Part shown: positions 15,550 through 23,733 of the stretch, piece after piece
How the letters are laid out: the number at the start of each line of letters is the position of its first letter
Numbering within the stretch: position 1 is the stretch's first letter
From: Chloroflexota bacterium
GTDB taxonomy: Bacteria > Chloroflexota > Ktedonobacteria > Ktedonobacterales > Ktedonobacteraceae
NCBI GenBank assembly: GCA_902812455.1
Contig: CADDZH010000059.1
Span: 1-32,042 of the forward strand
Length of the DNA stretch: 32,042 bases
Direction: 5' to 3'
Translations under genes and position numbers: made by a program
The notes under the pieces: model-generated
What the model was told of the DNA's origin: nothing
The model's input: the letters and a program-made list of their open reading frames with translations, nothing else
The model's database searches: none

Positions 15550-16523
15550 CGAATAGACTTTCTCCGCTCAGCATTGTCTAAATCATATTGAATCCACTTC
15601 TCGATAGGCCAGTCCTCAACTAACTCTATCCTCTCTGCTGCCCACCGGCAATATTCGAGAGAAATATCGCATCCCTTCCATTGCCTTTTAAGCTGCTCTG
15701 CTGTGACCGCAGTCGTTCCTGAGCCAAGAAAAGGGTCAAGTACTAAATCCCCAGGATTTGAGGTTGCGAGGATAATTTTTCTAAGGAGTTCTTCTGGTTT
15801 TTGGGTTGGATGCGGCGTTTTCTCATGCATGCCATTACACGTCGTGGGGATTTCTAGCACATCTCGCGGTTTGGCTCCTCTAGGATTTGGTTGCCAGAGG
15901 TGATCCCTCCCTTTTCCGTACTGACTTGTTTCGGCTTGAGGATGTTCAGGATATTTTAACGTATGATTTCCATATGGGGTTCGCACGTCATCGGTGTTAA
16001 ATGTAAACTCTTTGGACTTTCTAAAGTGCAATATGCTTTCGTGTGAACGACCCCAATCATTTCCCAGGTTGGCTTTGTTTTTGTAGTGTCAGACTATCCA
16101 GCGGCAGCCTTGAAAGAAACGTGACGCAGGAAGTTTGAGATCAGCCAGGACCTCAGAAAAACCACAAATATAAAGTGTTCCTGTCGGTTTCAATACCCTT
16201 GCCGCTTGCTCTATCCATTTTAATGACCAATTCACATATTCTTGCTGGTTCTCGAAAGTGCCCCACTCTGCTTTTTTGATATTATATGGGGGATCGGCAA
16301 ATATAAGGTCAGCAGAGCTACTTGCCAGGGAACTGAGCCAGGCAATGGCATCTCCAACCCAGATTTCCCCATGAGGATGGGTGTAAAATAGGGCAGGCGC
16401 TTGAGGATCTAGCTGGCTCTGTTCAATTTGTGTATATGATCCCTTACGCATTGGCTGGCCAAAGAATGAGAGTATCTCTTTGTTACGAGCGTACTCTGTT
16501 GAAGCTCTACGAGGTCCAATCAT
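15528..16523 (-). pseudogene. Beta-class DNA (N4/N6) methyltransferase interrupted by one in-frame TGA
   Basis: The 332-codon frame is open except for a TGA at 16089-16091 (codon 145). Reading through gives GCRWIV-stop-HYKNKANLGNDWGRSHESILHFRKS; family members have W at the stop, so TGG became TGA. Upstream lies the catalytic DPPY (SADLIFADPPYNI, about residue 77); downstream lie the HPTQKPEELL and LDPFLGSGTT SAM-binding motifs. The DPPY-then-FxGxG order marks the beta class. Promoter and ribosome binding site (GGGAG, seven bases before ATG) look intact, and no frameshift follows. So the lesion is recent, a sequencing error, or tolerated by readthrough; the TGA-C context is known to be leaky. 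The likely role was modification in a restriction system. Confidence 0.85.
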
Positions 16524-16564
16524 CTACTGCTCCCTGTTCTTTAAATGGTTCTGGTGTAGTGTTA

Positions 16565-16593
16565 AGTGTACCATACCAAGATGAGATTGTCAT
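16565..16593 (-). promoter_or_regulatory. Sigma-70-type promoter of the methyltransferase gene
   Basis: On the minus strand ATGACA and TACACT are separated by 17 bp, with TG one base before the -10 (TGGTACACT, extended -10). The expected start site is about 35 bp upstream of the ATG at 16523. It lies in the 107-bp divergent region shared with the VOC gene. Confidence 0.5.
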
Positions 16594-16630
16594 TATTGCG
16601 CCCAGAAGCTCCACAAGGGAGGAGAAACGC

Positions 16631-17026
16631 ATGATCACTAACATACTCAGCTTTACCATCAAGGTGGCGAACCAGGACGAGGCGCTGGCTTTTTACACGG
16701 AGAAGCTTGGCCTTGAGAAGCGGGCTGACATGCCCATGGGGCCGGGAATGCGCTGGATTACTGTAGCACCACATGATTCCAGCGTTGAGCTTGTGCTGCA
16801 GCCGCCGGACTGGTTCCAGGGCGAAGAACGCGAACAGCATATAGCTCTTATTGGTAAAAGCCCGACCATTGTGTTTCGCGTCGATAATTGCCGCGAAACC
16901 GCTGCGGAGCTGGATCAGCGTGGAGTTGAGATTGTCGATCCGCCAACCGATATGGGCTACGGGGTGCAGGCAGTCTTCAAGGACCTGTATGGCAATGGGT
17001 TTGTGCTGCTGGAGAGGCCTTTGTGA
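16631..17026 (+). CDS. VOC superfamily (glyoxalase/bleomycin-resistance-like) protein
   Basis: A 131-aa single VOC module. Two beta-alpha-beta-beta-beta units are visible: TIKVANQDEALAFYTEKLGLEKRADMPMG, and IVFRVDNCRETAAELDQRGVEIV with the closing GVQAVFKDLYGNGFVLLE. These proteins are metal-dependent lyases, dioxygenases or drug-binding proteins; the substrate cannot be told. The start is the ATG at 16631, preceded by GGGAGGAGAAACGC. The frame is open upstream as far as 16430, but that part overlaps the divergent methyltransferase gene and its promoter and is not typical of the family. Confidence 0.9.
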   Translation: MITNILSFTIKVANQDEALAFYTEKLGLEKRADMPMGPGMRWITVAPHDSSVELVLQPPDWFQGEEREQHIALIGKSPTIVFRVDNCRETAAELDQRGVEIVDPPTDMGYGVQAVFKDLYGNGFVLLERPL

Positions 17027-17071
17027 CACTCCCATTGCCTAAAGGCAGACGGGACTTCCCGCGCCGCTCTG

Positions 17072-17530
17072 TTAAGAGGATTGTTGTCTGATCAAGCCTG
17101 GTCCCCAGGATGCGATATGCTCCGGTGTGATGGCGATTACCGGGTTCTGCTCAAGTGGCATTGATCTGTACTGGACGTATCGGTCGCGTAGCAAGGATAG
17201 GGCGTGGGCGTGAACAGGGTCTTGTGGCTGAAGCAGTTCTGCACGTCCCTGCACAAGGACATAGCCCAGGCGCGACCAGTCATCATCGTACTGGTCGATG
17301 ACCAGGGCGACATGAGGCCTGGCTTCGATGTTGCGCACGCGCCGTAGCTGTGTTGCCGCCACGCGCTTGGGTTTATCATCCAGCGGAGTGTAGAAACGGG
17401 AGCCATCAAAGGCATAGCAGACAGGAATTACATGCGGATTCCCCTCTACATCGGCTGTTGCTAGCCGAGCAACACGCTGCCTATGTATGAATGCCGCTTC
17501 GGCTTCTGTAAATGTTGTACGGTTAGGCAT
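17072..17530 (-). CDS. PPOX-class F420-dependent oxidoreductase-like protein
   Basis: A 152-aa flavin/F420 split-barrel protein of the pyridoxamine-phosphate-oxidase fold. Visible are RVARLATADVEGNPHVIPVCYAFDG at the N-terminus and RRVRNIEARPHVALVIDQYDDDWSRLGYVLVQGRAELL in the middle, typical of the Rv0121-like, TIGR03668-type group. It lies 6 bp downstream of an LLM-class gene on the same strand, which supports F420 as the shared cofactor. The substrate is unknown. Confidence 0.88.
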   Translation of the reverse strand: MPNRTTFTEAEAAFIHRQRVARLATADVEGNPHVIPVCYAFDGSRFYTPLDDKPKRVAATQLRRVRNIEARPHVALVIDQYDDDWSRLGYVLVQGRAELLQPQDPVHAHALSLLRDRYVQYRSMPLEQNPVIAITPEHIASWGPGLIRQQSS

Positions 17531-17536
17531 TCTCTG

Positions 17537-18445
17537 TTATCGCCCAGCTACAGGGATTTGTGTTACCTGGGGGATGACTTCGCTGGCCAGCAGGTCGAAG
17601 ACATCCAGGTCGTAGACGTTGCGCAGGCTGAAGATGGCCTGGTCGATGCCCATCTCTGCCAATCCTGCAAAGTAATCAATGGCTGCTGATGGGGTCATTG
17701 AGCCATTGCGGCCATCGCGTGTCAGGTAGAGGCTATCGAGCGTCGTCTTTTCGATCTGCTCATATGGGCGGCCTATCCTCTGGCAATGCTCGCGCAACAC
17801 ATCCAATTTATGTTGCACCGTTTCTCGCCCTAAACGAGCGAAGAAGTTGCAAGCATCGGCATACTTCGCCACGAGCCGTAGCGTCTTTTGCTCACCACCT
17901 CCTCCAATGAGTATCGGCGGGTGCGGTCTCTGCACGGATTGGGGCGAATTGAGCGGGCGTTCAAGGTGATAGTACTTGCCGTTATAAGGCTCTTCGTTGC
18001 CTGACCACATCTGCAATGCGATCTGCAGCGTCTCCTCTAGCCGCTCGAAGCGCTCTCTCAGTGGCGGGAACGGCACACCTAAGCCCCTGTGTTCTTCCTC
18101 GTTCCAGGCGGCGCCAATCCCAAAATAGGCACGCCCCTGTGAGAGCACGTCAAGGGTGGTGACCGTCTTTACCAGGATACCGGGGTAGCGATAAGTCACA
18201 CCGGTGACCATAGTGCCGAGCCTGATATGTTTGGTGCGCCCGGCAGCGAAGGAAAGAGCGCTATATCCTTCGAGCATCTCGTGCTCAGATGGTCCTACGC
18301 TGCGTATCTGGAAAAAGTGATCCATGACCCAGAAGCTATAGAAACCGGCTTTATCGGCATGTTCTGCGATCTGCCCGAAGGTTTCACCAAGATGAGCCGG
18401 GCCGTTGGGCCACGTAAAATTAGGGACTTGCAATCCCACGCGCAT
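17537..18445 (-). CDS. LLM class F420-dependent oxidoreductase
   Basis: A 302-aa TIM-barrel protein of the luciferase-like monooxygenase superfamily. It starts MRVGLQVPNFTWP, with the family's FWVMDHFFQI, IRLGTMVTGVTYRYPGILVKTVTTLDVLSQGRAYFGIGAAW and RPHPPILIGGGGEQKTLRLVAKYADACNF. The latter segments are the F420/FMN-binding core, and the protein resembles the TIGR03560-type subgroup. AAAGGAG precedes the ATG by seven bases. It forms a two-gene operon with the PPOX protein and is transcribed divergently from the CocE-family gene across 230 bp. Confidence 0.92.
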   Translation of the reverse strand: MRVGLQVPNFTWPNGPAHLGETFGQIAEHADKAGFYSFWVMDHFFQIRSVGPSEHEMLEGYSALSFAAGRTKHIRLGTMVTGVTYRYPGILVKTVTTLDVLSQGRAYFGIGAAWNEEEHRGLGVPFPPLRERFERLEETLQIALQMWSGNEEPYNGKYYHLERPLNSPQSVQRPHPPILIGGGGEQKTLRLVAKYADACNFFARLGRETVQHKLDVLREHCQRIGRPYEQIEKTTLDSLYLTRDGRNGSMTPSAAIDYFAGLAEMGIDQAIFSLRNVYDLDVFDLLASEVIPQVTQIPVAGR

Positions 18446-18587
18446 ATGTCGTCTCCTTTTGTTATGTTTTGGTTACCTGTGGTTAGTTACTATCAAATTA
18501 ATAGATATTATATAAAGGACAGCGAAAGGGATGCAAACCAGGCTATCCCTCTTTATCTTGCACGATCAAGTGAATACAAGTGGAGAC

Positions 18588-18618
18588 CTGACATATCGAG
18601 CGGCCCGCATGGTATACT
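18588..18618 (+). promoter_or_regulatory. Possible promoter of the CocE-family gene
   Basis: CTGACA (18588-18593) and TATACT (18613-18618) are 19 bp apart, with the -10 about 58 bp before the ATG at 18676. The spacing is longer than ideal. A strong ribosome binding site, AGGAGGAAAAACTCTT, precedes the gene. Confidence 0.3.
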
Positions 18619-18675
18619 GATCCGCGAAGGCCTGTTACTGCAACTATATCGACGAAACCAGGAGGAAAAACTCTT

Positions 18676-20460
18676 ATGGCAATGCCAATGCGTTATCACC
18701 AGATCGATGTAGATTTTGATGTTCCTGCGAGGATGAGAGATGGCACGATTCTGCGCGCCAATGTTTATAGGCCAGCAGGTGAGGGCAAGTGGCCCGTCCT
18801 GCTTACGCGCCTGCCATATGGCAAAGATTTCCCGCTTGGTTCCTCAACACTCGATCCTGTACAGGTGGCCCGGCGCGGCTATGTCGTGATCGTACAGGAC
18901 ACACGTGGGCGCTTTACCTCGGGTGGCGATTGGACTCCTTTCGTCAATGAGGCGCTGGATGGCGTCGATACCATTGAATGGGCCTCTAAACTCCTTTACA
19001 GCAATGGCAGTGTTGGCATGTACGGCGCATCCTATTTTGGTTTCACCCAATGGTCGGCAGCAGTGCATACGCCAGCCGCGCTCAAGACCATGATTCCCTA
19101 TGTAACCTGGAATGATCCGCTCAATGGTGTCATATTTCGTGGCGGGGCCTTAGAGCTGGGTACTGCGGCAAACTGGTACCTGTTCATGGCTCTTGATGTG
19201 CTCATGCGCCGCCATCAAGGCGATCAGCAGGCGCTTGAGCAGGCGATCGCCAGGCTGGCCAGGCAGGTAGACATGCTGGGCCCGCAAGGCTACTGGTCGC
19301 TGCCGCTCAAGGAGTTTGCGCCATTGAAAGAGCAAGATGTGGCGCCCTCGTTCTTTCAAGAATTTGACCGCCCAATGGATCGCGAAAATAATAGAATCAT
19401 CAAGCGGATGACCATTCTGGGCCAACACGAGCAGGTCAAAGTGCCTACCTTCAATATTGGTGGCTGGTACGATATCTTCCTGCAGGATACCATCAACAAC
19501 TTCAAGATTATGCGCGAACATGGCAGCACGCCAGAGGCGCGGCAGAGCAAGCTCTTGATCGGGCCATGGACGCACGGTAGCGCTACAAATCCCATCGGCG
19601 AAATCAACTTTGGCTTCGCATCGACTGCTGCTTTTATCGACTTGAAGATCGATTTTATCAGCTTGCAGGTGCGCTGGTTTGATCACTGGCTAAAGGGCAT
19701 TGATACGGGTATGATGAACGAAGCTCCAATCAAGCTATTCGTGATGGGCGCGAATGTGTGGCGCGATGAGCAGGAGTGGCCGCTTGCTCGCGCGGTCAAC
19801 ACGCGCTACTACCTGCATAGTCACGGGCGAGCGAATACGCTCAATGGCGATGGACTGTTAACTACCGAGAGTCCGGGCAGCGAGCCGGTTGATCAGTACG
19901 TTTACGATCCAGAGAATCCGGTGATCACGCGCGGGGGCGCTTTGTTGATGTCCCCGGAGTTCCGTGCAGGCCCATTTGATCAGCGACCAACTGAACAGCG
20001 CGAAGACGTGCTGGTGTATTCGACGCCGCCACTGGAGCAGGATGTCGAGGTGACAGGCCCCATCATGGTACACTTATGGGCCGTGTCAAGCGCGCCGGAT
20101 ACAGATTTCGTGGCACGGCTCGTCGATGTTCATCCCGATGGCTACGCGCAGAACCTGACTGATGGCATCATCAGAGCTCGCTATCGCAATTTTGCGAAAG
20201 GTGAAGCTCCTTCGCTTATTGAACCTGGCAAAGCCTACGAGTACGAGATCGATCTCTGGTCTACCAGTAACGTCTTCAAGGCCGGCCACCGCATTCGCCT
20301 GGACATCACAAGCAGCAATTTCCCGCGCTGGGACCGCAATCCCAATACGGGCCACGATTTTGGCGTTGATGCCGAGCTGGCTATAGCCCATCAAACCATC
20401 TTGCATGACAGCGAGCACCCGTCGTATGTAGAGCTACCGGTGGTGCCTGCCGGCGCGTAA
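18676..20460 (+). CDS. CocE/NonD family alpha/beta hydrolase (X-Pro dipeptidyl-peptidase S15-like)
   Basis: A 594-aa hydrolase. The nucleophile is S119 in GMYGASYFGFTQW, the acid is probably D266 in NIGGWYDIF, and the base H300 in IGPWTHG. These match the cocaine-esterase triad order. The C-terminal jelly-roll domain (about 355-590) is recognisable from VTGPIMVHLWAVSSAPDTDFVARLVDVHPDG. Family members cleave esters, amides or Xaa-Pro peptides. No signal peptide is visible, so a cytoplasmic enzyme is likely. The substrate is unknown. It is the only gene of its transcription unit. Confidence 0.92.
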   Translation: MAMPMRYHQIDVDFDVPARMRDGTILRANVYRPAGEGKWPVLLTRLPYGKDFPLGSSTLDPVQVARRGYVVIVQDTRGRFTSGGDWTPFVNEALDGVDTIEWASKLLYSNGSVGMYGASYFGFTQWSAAVHTPAALKTMIPYVTWNDPLNGVIFRGGALELGTAANWYLFMALDVLMRRHQGDQQALEQAIARLARQVDMLGPQGYWSLPLKEFAPLKEQDVAPSFFQEFDRPMDRENNRIIKRMTILGQHEQVKVPTFNIGGWYDIFLQDTINNFKIMREHGSTPEARQSKLLIGPWTHGSATNPIGEINFGFASTAAFIDLKIDFISLQVRWFDHWLKGIDTGMMNEAPIKLFVMGANVWRDEQEWPLARAVNTRYYLHSHGRANTLNGDGLLTTESPGSEPVDQYVYDPENPVITRGGALLMSPEFRAGPFDQRPTEQREDVLVYSTPPLEQDVEVTGPIMVHLWAVSSAPDTDFVARLVDVHPDGYAQNLTDGIIRARYRNFAKGEAPSLIEPGKAYEYEIDLWSTSNVFKAGHRIRLDITSSNFPRWDRNPNTGHDFGVDAELAIAHQTILHDSEHPSYVELPVVPAGA

Positions 20461-20484
20461 ACTGTAAGGGTGAGAATGGCCTTC

Positions 20485-20568
20485 TAGAGCGACCCTTGCG
20501 GTCGCCCCTACCATACCACGCCTCGACTAGCGCAGCCGCGCATGGTAGTGGCAGAGCTTGCCTCTGCC
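20485..20568. repeat. Two hairpins with the same CTTGC loop (dispersed repeat R3)
   Basis: GCGACC-CTTGC-GGTCGC (20489-20505) and GGCAGAG-CTTGC-CTCTGCC (20550-20568) are perfect stems with an identical 5-nt loop, in the 133-bp gap between convergent genes. The first, with its trailing CCCCTACC, resembles the segment at 22012-22050. They may act as a bidirectional terminator, but no T run is present. Confidence 0.55.
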
Positions 20569-20592
20569 ATCGCCCCATCGCTGCCATCGCCT

Positions 20593-21963
20593 CTACCTCA
20601 TCAATATCAGACCGAGCACGAGCAACAAAAGCAGAACCAGGCCAAGCACGAGCATAATCAGCAGAGGCGAACGCTGCAAACCCAAAAAGCGTGATGGGGC
20701 TGGTACCTGTACACTGGCAGCGGGAAGTGGTAACTCGGCTGCAGGAGAAGTAGCGCTGGCAAGTTGTTCTTTTCCCAGTTCAGGTGTGGCTGCCTCTTCC
20801 TGTTGTTTCGTTTCGACCAGCGTAGCAACCTTTACCCTTGCCGCCACGTTATGGGTTGCCGCTGCTGGCTGTGGTTGCGGCGTGCGCGCTACTTTCCCCA
20901 CAACTGGCAGGGGGAGCGTAGAGCGGTTCCCTTGATTGATGGCAATGGGCCCTTTTTTCCCCTCCGGTGTGCTGTCTTTTCTCACATGCCTGGCAGCAAC
21001 GGGTACTGGCTGTGTCGTTTGCAATGCCGCGTCAAAGGCTTGAGCAAACTCAAGGATGCTGGGGTAGCGTTGGTCGGGTTTCTTGGCCAGCGCGCGCAGA
21101 AATACCTCGTCCAGTTCTGGGGGCAGCGAAGGATTATACACACTTGGTGGTGTAGGAGTAGTATGGTGATGGTGATGGAGAAGCTGGCTGGCCGTTCCCT
21201 CGAACACGGCCCTGCCCGTCACCAGTTGATACACCATTACGGCCAGCGCATACTGATCGGCGGCAGGCCCGACCTGTACCGATGTTGGCAGCGAGGGATC
21301 ATCGAATTGCTCAGGAGCCATGTAGAGAGGTGTTCCTACTGAACGGTGCAGGGAGCGGCCATGCCGGTAAAATGCTGCCAGTCCGAAATCGGCAAGCAGC
21401 AGGTGAGGTTTCCCGTGGGGGAAAATCTTCGCAAGCACCGCGCTCTGCCCTATTTTCAAGGAGCTTTTCTCTACACGAATCAAAAAATTCGTGGGTTTAA
21501 TGTCGCGGTGAATAATGCCGTGATCGTGCGCGCACTGCAATGCAGATGCGGCCTGCATCAGGTAGTAGCCGGCCTCTTCAGCAGAGATAGGCCAGCCAAA
21601 CCCAAATTGTTGCGTGCGTTTTTGCAACCAGCTCCACAGTGAACCTTCTGAGAGATAGGGCATCACGAGATAGGTGATTGGCGGTGTACCCGCTTCGATG
21701 CTTTCTTCACCGAAATGATAAAGCGGTAAAATATGTTCATGTTCCAATTCCGCAACGGCGCGTGCTTCCCGCTCAAAACGCAGCGCCGCCTGCTTTCCTT
21801 CAGGGGTATTAGGAGCGGCTCTCAAATCCCCACAAACGACTTTGATAGCAACTTTTCGGCCAATACGTGTATGTTGAGCTAGATAAATATCTCCCATACC
21901 ACCACTCTCGATGAGCCGTACCAGGCGGTAGCCACCAAGAGTTTTCCCCACCAACATATTCAT
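20593..21963 (-). CDS. Tail-anchored Ser/Thr protein kinase
   Basis: About 456 aa. The Hanks-type kinase domain starts [19 protein letters not shown]; numbered from the ATG at 21969, K43 is the ATP lysine, HRD lies at 154-156 and DFG at 194-196, followed by [11 protein letters not shown]. About 20 extra residues lie between the catalytic loop and DFG. A run of five histidines occurs at 265-269, then a long Pro/Ala linker and a final membrane helix (about 435-456) with only an arginine after it. So it is anchored by its tail and has no outside sensor. The ATG at 21963 is preferred because GAGG lies eight bases upstream. Substrates are unknown. Confidence 0.92.
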   Translation of the reverse strand: MNMLVGKTLGGYRLVRLIESGGMGDIYLAQHTRIGRKVAIKVVCGDLRAAPNTPEGKQAALRFEREARAVAELEHEHILPLYHFGEESIEAGTPPITYLVMPYLSEGSLWSWLQKRTQQFGFGWPISAEEAGYYLMQAASALQCAHDHGIIHRDIKPTNFLIRVEKSSLKIGQSAVLAKIFPHGKPHLLLADFGLAAFYRHGRSLHRSVGTPLYMAPEQFDDPSLPTSVQVGPAADQYALAVMVYQLVTGRAVFEGTASQLLHHHHHTTPTPPSVYNPSLPPELDEVFLRALAKKPDQRYPSILEFAQAFDAALQTTQPVPVAARHVRKDSTPEGKKGPIAINQGNRSTLPLPVVGKVARTPQPQPAAATHNVAARVKVATLVETKQQEEAATPELGKEQLASATSPAAELPLPAASVQVPAPSRFLGLQRSPLLIMLVLGLVLLLLLVLGLILMR

Positions 21964-22011
21964 TTGCATGTCCTCAATCAGGAGAAGTTAGAGGCCCTTT
22001 ATTGGGAAGGA

Positions 22012-22050
22012 CCAGGGCGACCGCATAACCACAGGGGCCGCCTCTACCAG
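22012..22050. repeat. Dispersed repeat R3-like segment
   Basis: GGGCGACCGC followed by a spacer and GGGGCCGCCTCTACCA resembles the hairpin repeat at 20485-20513. It lies in the 348-bp region between the divergent kinase and ferredoxin genes, which otherwise holds the ferredoxin promoter and leader and no gene that I can support. Confidence 0.4.
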
Positions 22051-22206
22051 AGACGATCTTGCCGATCGCCGCTTTTTGGTAGAATCTTATTGGGAGAGAT
22101 AGAACTTTCCCATGCTATTGCATAAATGCTTTCTACTACTCAGTATACTGAGGGTATTGAAATGCGACGGAATAAGGTAAGAAAAACGTCCTACAGGAGA
22201 AAGGAA

Positions 22207-22235
22207 TTGACATTGCATGCGTAAAACTTTATACT
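22207..22235 (+). promoter_or_regulatory. Strong sigma-70-type promoter of the ferredoxin gene
   Basis: TTGACA (22207-22212), 17 bp, then TATACT (22230-22235). This is close to the vegetative consensus. The predicted leader is about 70 nt. It contains an imperfect palindrome (22264-22286, arms GCCGG and CCGGC) and ends with AGGAGG eleven bases before the ATG. Confidence 0.75.
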
Positions 22236-22311
22236 GAACGTGGTCAAAGATAGAGACTTTCCTGCCGGTAATAAGTTTATTCCGGCGAATTGCTAGGAGG
22301 ATAAACAAGCC

Positions 22312-22575
22312 ATGACTTATGTCATTACTCAGCCATGTATCGGTGTAAAAGACGCCTCGTGTGTGGATGTTTGTCCGGTTGATTGTATTCATCCTACTCA
22401 AAATGAGGAAGATTTCGATACGGTTGAAATGCTCTATATTAACCCTGATGAGTGCATCGATTGCGGGGCTTGCGAACCTGCATGCCCGGTGACTGCCATT
22501 TTTGAGGAATCTGCCGTTCCTGAAGAGTGGAAGCAGTATATTAAGATAAATGCCGACTTTTTCAACAAGAGTTAG
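22312..22575 (+). CDS. fdxA: 7Fe ferredoxin (3Fe-4S/4Fe-4S)
   Basis: An 87-aa soluble electron carrier. The N-terminal cluster half is C9-x7-C17-x3-C21-P, where an Asp (D14) stands near the position of the missing cysteine, as in 7Fe ferredoxins. The second half is C-IDC-GAC-EPAC-P, a complete CxxCxxCxxxCP. The C-terminal VPEEWKQYIKINADFF is typical of FdxA. It transfers single electrons between cytoplasmic oxidoreductases; partners are not encoded nearby. It is transcribed alone from a near-consensus promoter. Confidence 0.93.
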   Translation: MTYVITQPCIGVKDASCVDVCPVDCIHPTQNEEDFDTVEMLYINPDECIDCGACEPACPVTAIFEESAVPEEWKQYIKINADFFNKS

Positions 22576-22606
22576 CATCATGGGGAGCCTGCAAGGGAGG
22601 TGAAAT

Positions 22607-22639
22607 CCTGGCCCCCACAAGGGAGCCAATGCATCTTCC
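22607..22639 (+). repeat. Dispersed repeat R1, degenerate copy
   Basis: The first 18 bp (from CCTGGCCCCCACAAGGGA) are identical to the R1 arm at 188-220 read on the minus strand. The remainder is degenerate with a one-base gap. It lies just after the ferredoxin gene and upstream of the promoter at 22669. Confidence 0.65.
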
Positions 22640-22668
22640 CGGTCAGGCTTCACTTGACAGAGCAGTAG

Positions 22669-22698
22669 TTACACGTGCATTCGATAATGTGATATAAT
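22669..22698 (+). promoter_or_regulatory. Extended -10 promoter
   Basis: A consensus TATAAT (22693-22698) is preceded by TG one base upstream (TGATATAAT). A weak TTACAC lies 18 bp before it. The start would give a leader of about 40 nt for the gene at 22747. A TTGACA at 22654 is too far away to pair with it. Confidence 0.6.
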
Positions 22699-22746
22699 AC
22701 CCCTTGCAAAGATGGGATGTATATAAACTTTCGAGAGGGCGGCCTT

Positions 22747-23355
22747 ATGCCAATAACACGACGTAGACGCGCAAATCCACCCGATCAACCCGAAGATAAT
22801 GGCAGCAACAACAGCCATGCCGGGGATCAAGACAACGGTTCCGAAGAATCGCTCCCTGCCGAACAGCCCGCAGGGGAAGATGCTAGCACTTTGCCTGCCA
22901 TAGACTACAGCCAGACTTCCCCTTTTCCGCCGGTCGTGCCTCCGGTTTCAAGCGTAAACGGTGATAATGGAGAGCGACAAGAGTATACCCCTCCTATTGA
23001 AGGAGGGCGCCGCACAGCACGTGGCGAGTTTTTCCGTCGCCCACCACAGCCGCCTGCTTCGCCGTCACCTGTTCCGGTTGCTTCGCAGGCGCCCGTTCAG
23101 GCGACGCACGAGATTGCTTTGCCGCTCGGCAATCTGCTGCACCTGGCTTATAATCCGGCTTATACTGGTGCAGATGAGGCGCGCAGTGCGCTGTTGCATA
23201 AGCTGGCTAATGAAAGCAAGGCGGGTGGGCGCGCACGCTGCTGGAACTGTGGTTCGCTTGCTATTGCTTATGACTGCTGGGATATACGGAACCGGGCCTT
23301 CGGTGAGGTTGGGGTTGCTTTCTGTGAAGTTTGTGGCGTATGGAGTGTTCTCTAG
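22747..23355 (+). CDS. Hypothetical protein with C-terminal zinc-binding motif
   Basis: A 202-aa protein I do not recognise. The first 125 residues are low-complexity, rich in Pro, Ser, Asn and acidic residues, and are probably disordered. The C-terminal 75 residues look folded and carry RCWNCGSLA and FCEVCGVW, two CxxC pairs that probably bind one zinc ion. The start is the ATG at 22747 after GAGAGGGCGG; an upstream in-frame ATG at 22717 is less likely. The next gene, 42 bp downstream, also encodes a small CxxC protein. Confidence 0.75.
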   Translation: MPITRRRRANPPDQPEDNGSNNSHAGDQDNGSEESLPAEQPAGEDASTLPAIDYSQTSPFPPVVPPVSSVNGDNGERQEYTPPIEGGRRTARGEFFRRPPQPPASPSPVPVASQAPVQATHEIALPLGNLLHLAYNPAYTGADEARSALLHKLANESKAGGRARCWNCGSLAIAYDCWDIRNRAFGEVGVAFCEVCGVWSVL

Positions 23356-23397
23356 CCTTTTTCTCGTGAGATACAGGTTCCTGGAGGAGAACGCACC

Positions 23398-23625
23398 ATG
23401 ACACAGGATCAGAGCTTAGGGGAATCGCCATCCCGCCGCTGCCCGCGCTGTGGCGGCCTGATGGTGAAACCACCGGGAAGTTCATTCTACTGGCATGCCG
23501 ACTACAATCACCCGCGTTGCGATATCACCAATATTGTCGAGCCACCTCTTGCTGTGCAAAACTCACATGAGCCGCCGTCATCACCGCCAACCGAACCTTC
23601 TACTGGCAAGCGGCCTAAGCGGTAA
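23398..23625 (+). CDS. Small zinc-ribbon-like protein
   Basis: A 75-aa protein. The N-terminal half has CPRCGGLM and a later HADYNHPRC, giving a possible Cys3His or Cys4-type metal site. The C-terminal half is Pro/Ser-rich with a basic end. AGGAGAACGCACC precedes the ATG. It probably shares a transcript with the preceding zinc-binding protein. I do not recognise the family. Confidence 0.7.
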   Translation: MTQDQSLGESPSRRCPRCGGLMVKPPGSSFYWHADYNHPRCDITNIVEPPLAVQNSHEPPSSPPTEPSTGKRPKR

Positions 23626-23658
23626 CCCTCGCTGTAACCACCTTCCCGCTCAATCGTA

Positions 23659-23705
23659 TATAATATGTAACGAACATTGGAATAGGCCTCTTCACCAGTG
23701 AAGAG
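23659..23705 (+). promoter_or_regulatory. -10 box and leader hairpin of the Bax-inhibitor-1 gene
   Basis: TATAAT at 23659-23664 lacks a clear -35 box. Its predicted leader contains a perfect 7-bp hairpin, CTCTTCA (23688-23694) and TGAAGAG (23699-23705), ending 28 bases before the ATG. Confidence 0.4.
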
Positions 23706-23733
23706 ATGACGAACCTATAGAGTGAGGTGTACA

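Noticed and set aside
16430..16630. N-terminal extension of the VOC protein
   Set aside because: It overlaps the divergent methyltransferase and its promoter; the ATG at 16631 has a strong GGGAGGAG site and the family length.
22087..22653. 188-codon minus-strand frame across the ferredoxin gene
   Set aside because: It is antisense to the clear ferredoxin and its promoter, with no recognisable protein features.
22654..22688. TTGACA with GATAAT as a promoter for the gene at 22747
   Set aside because: The spacing is 23 bp, too long; the extended -10 at 22690-22698 is better.
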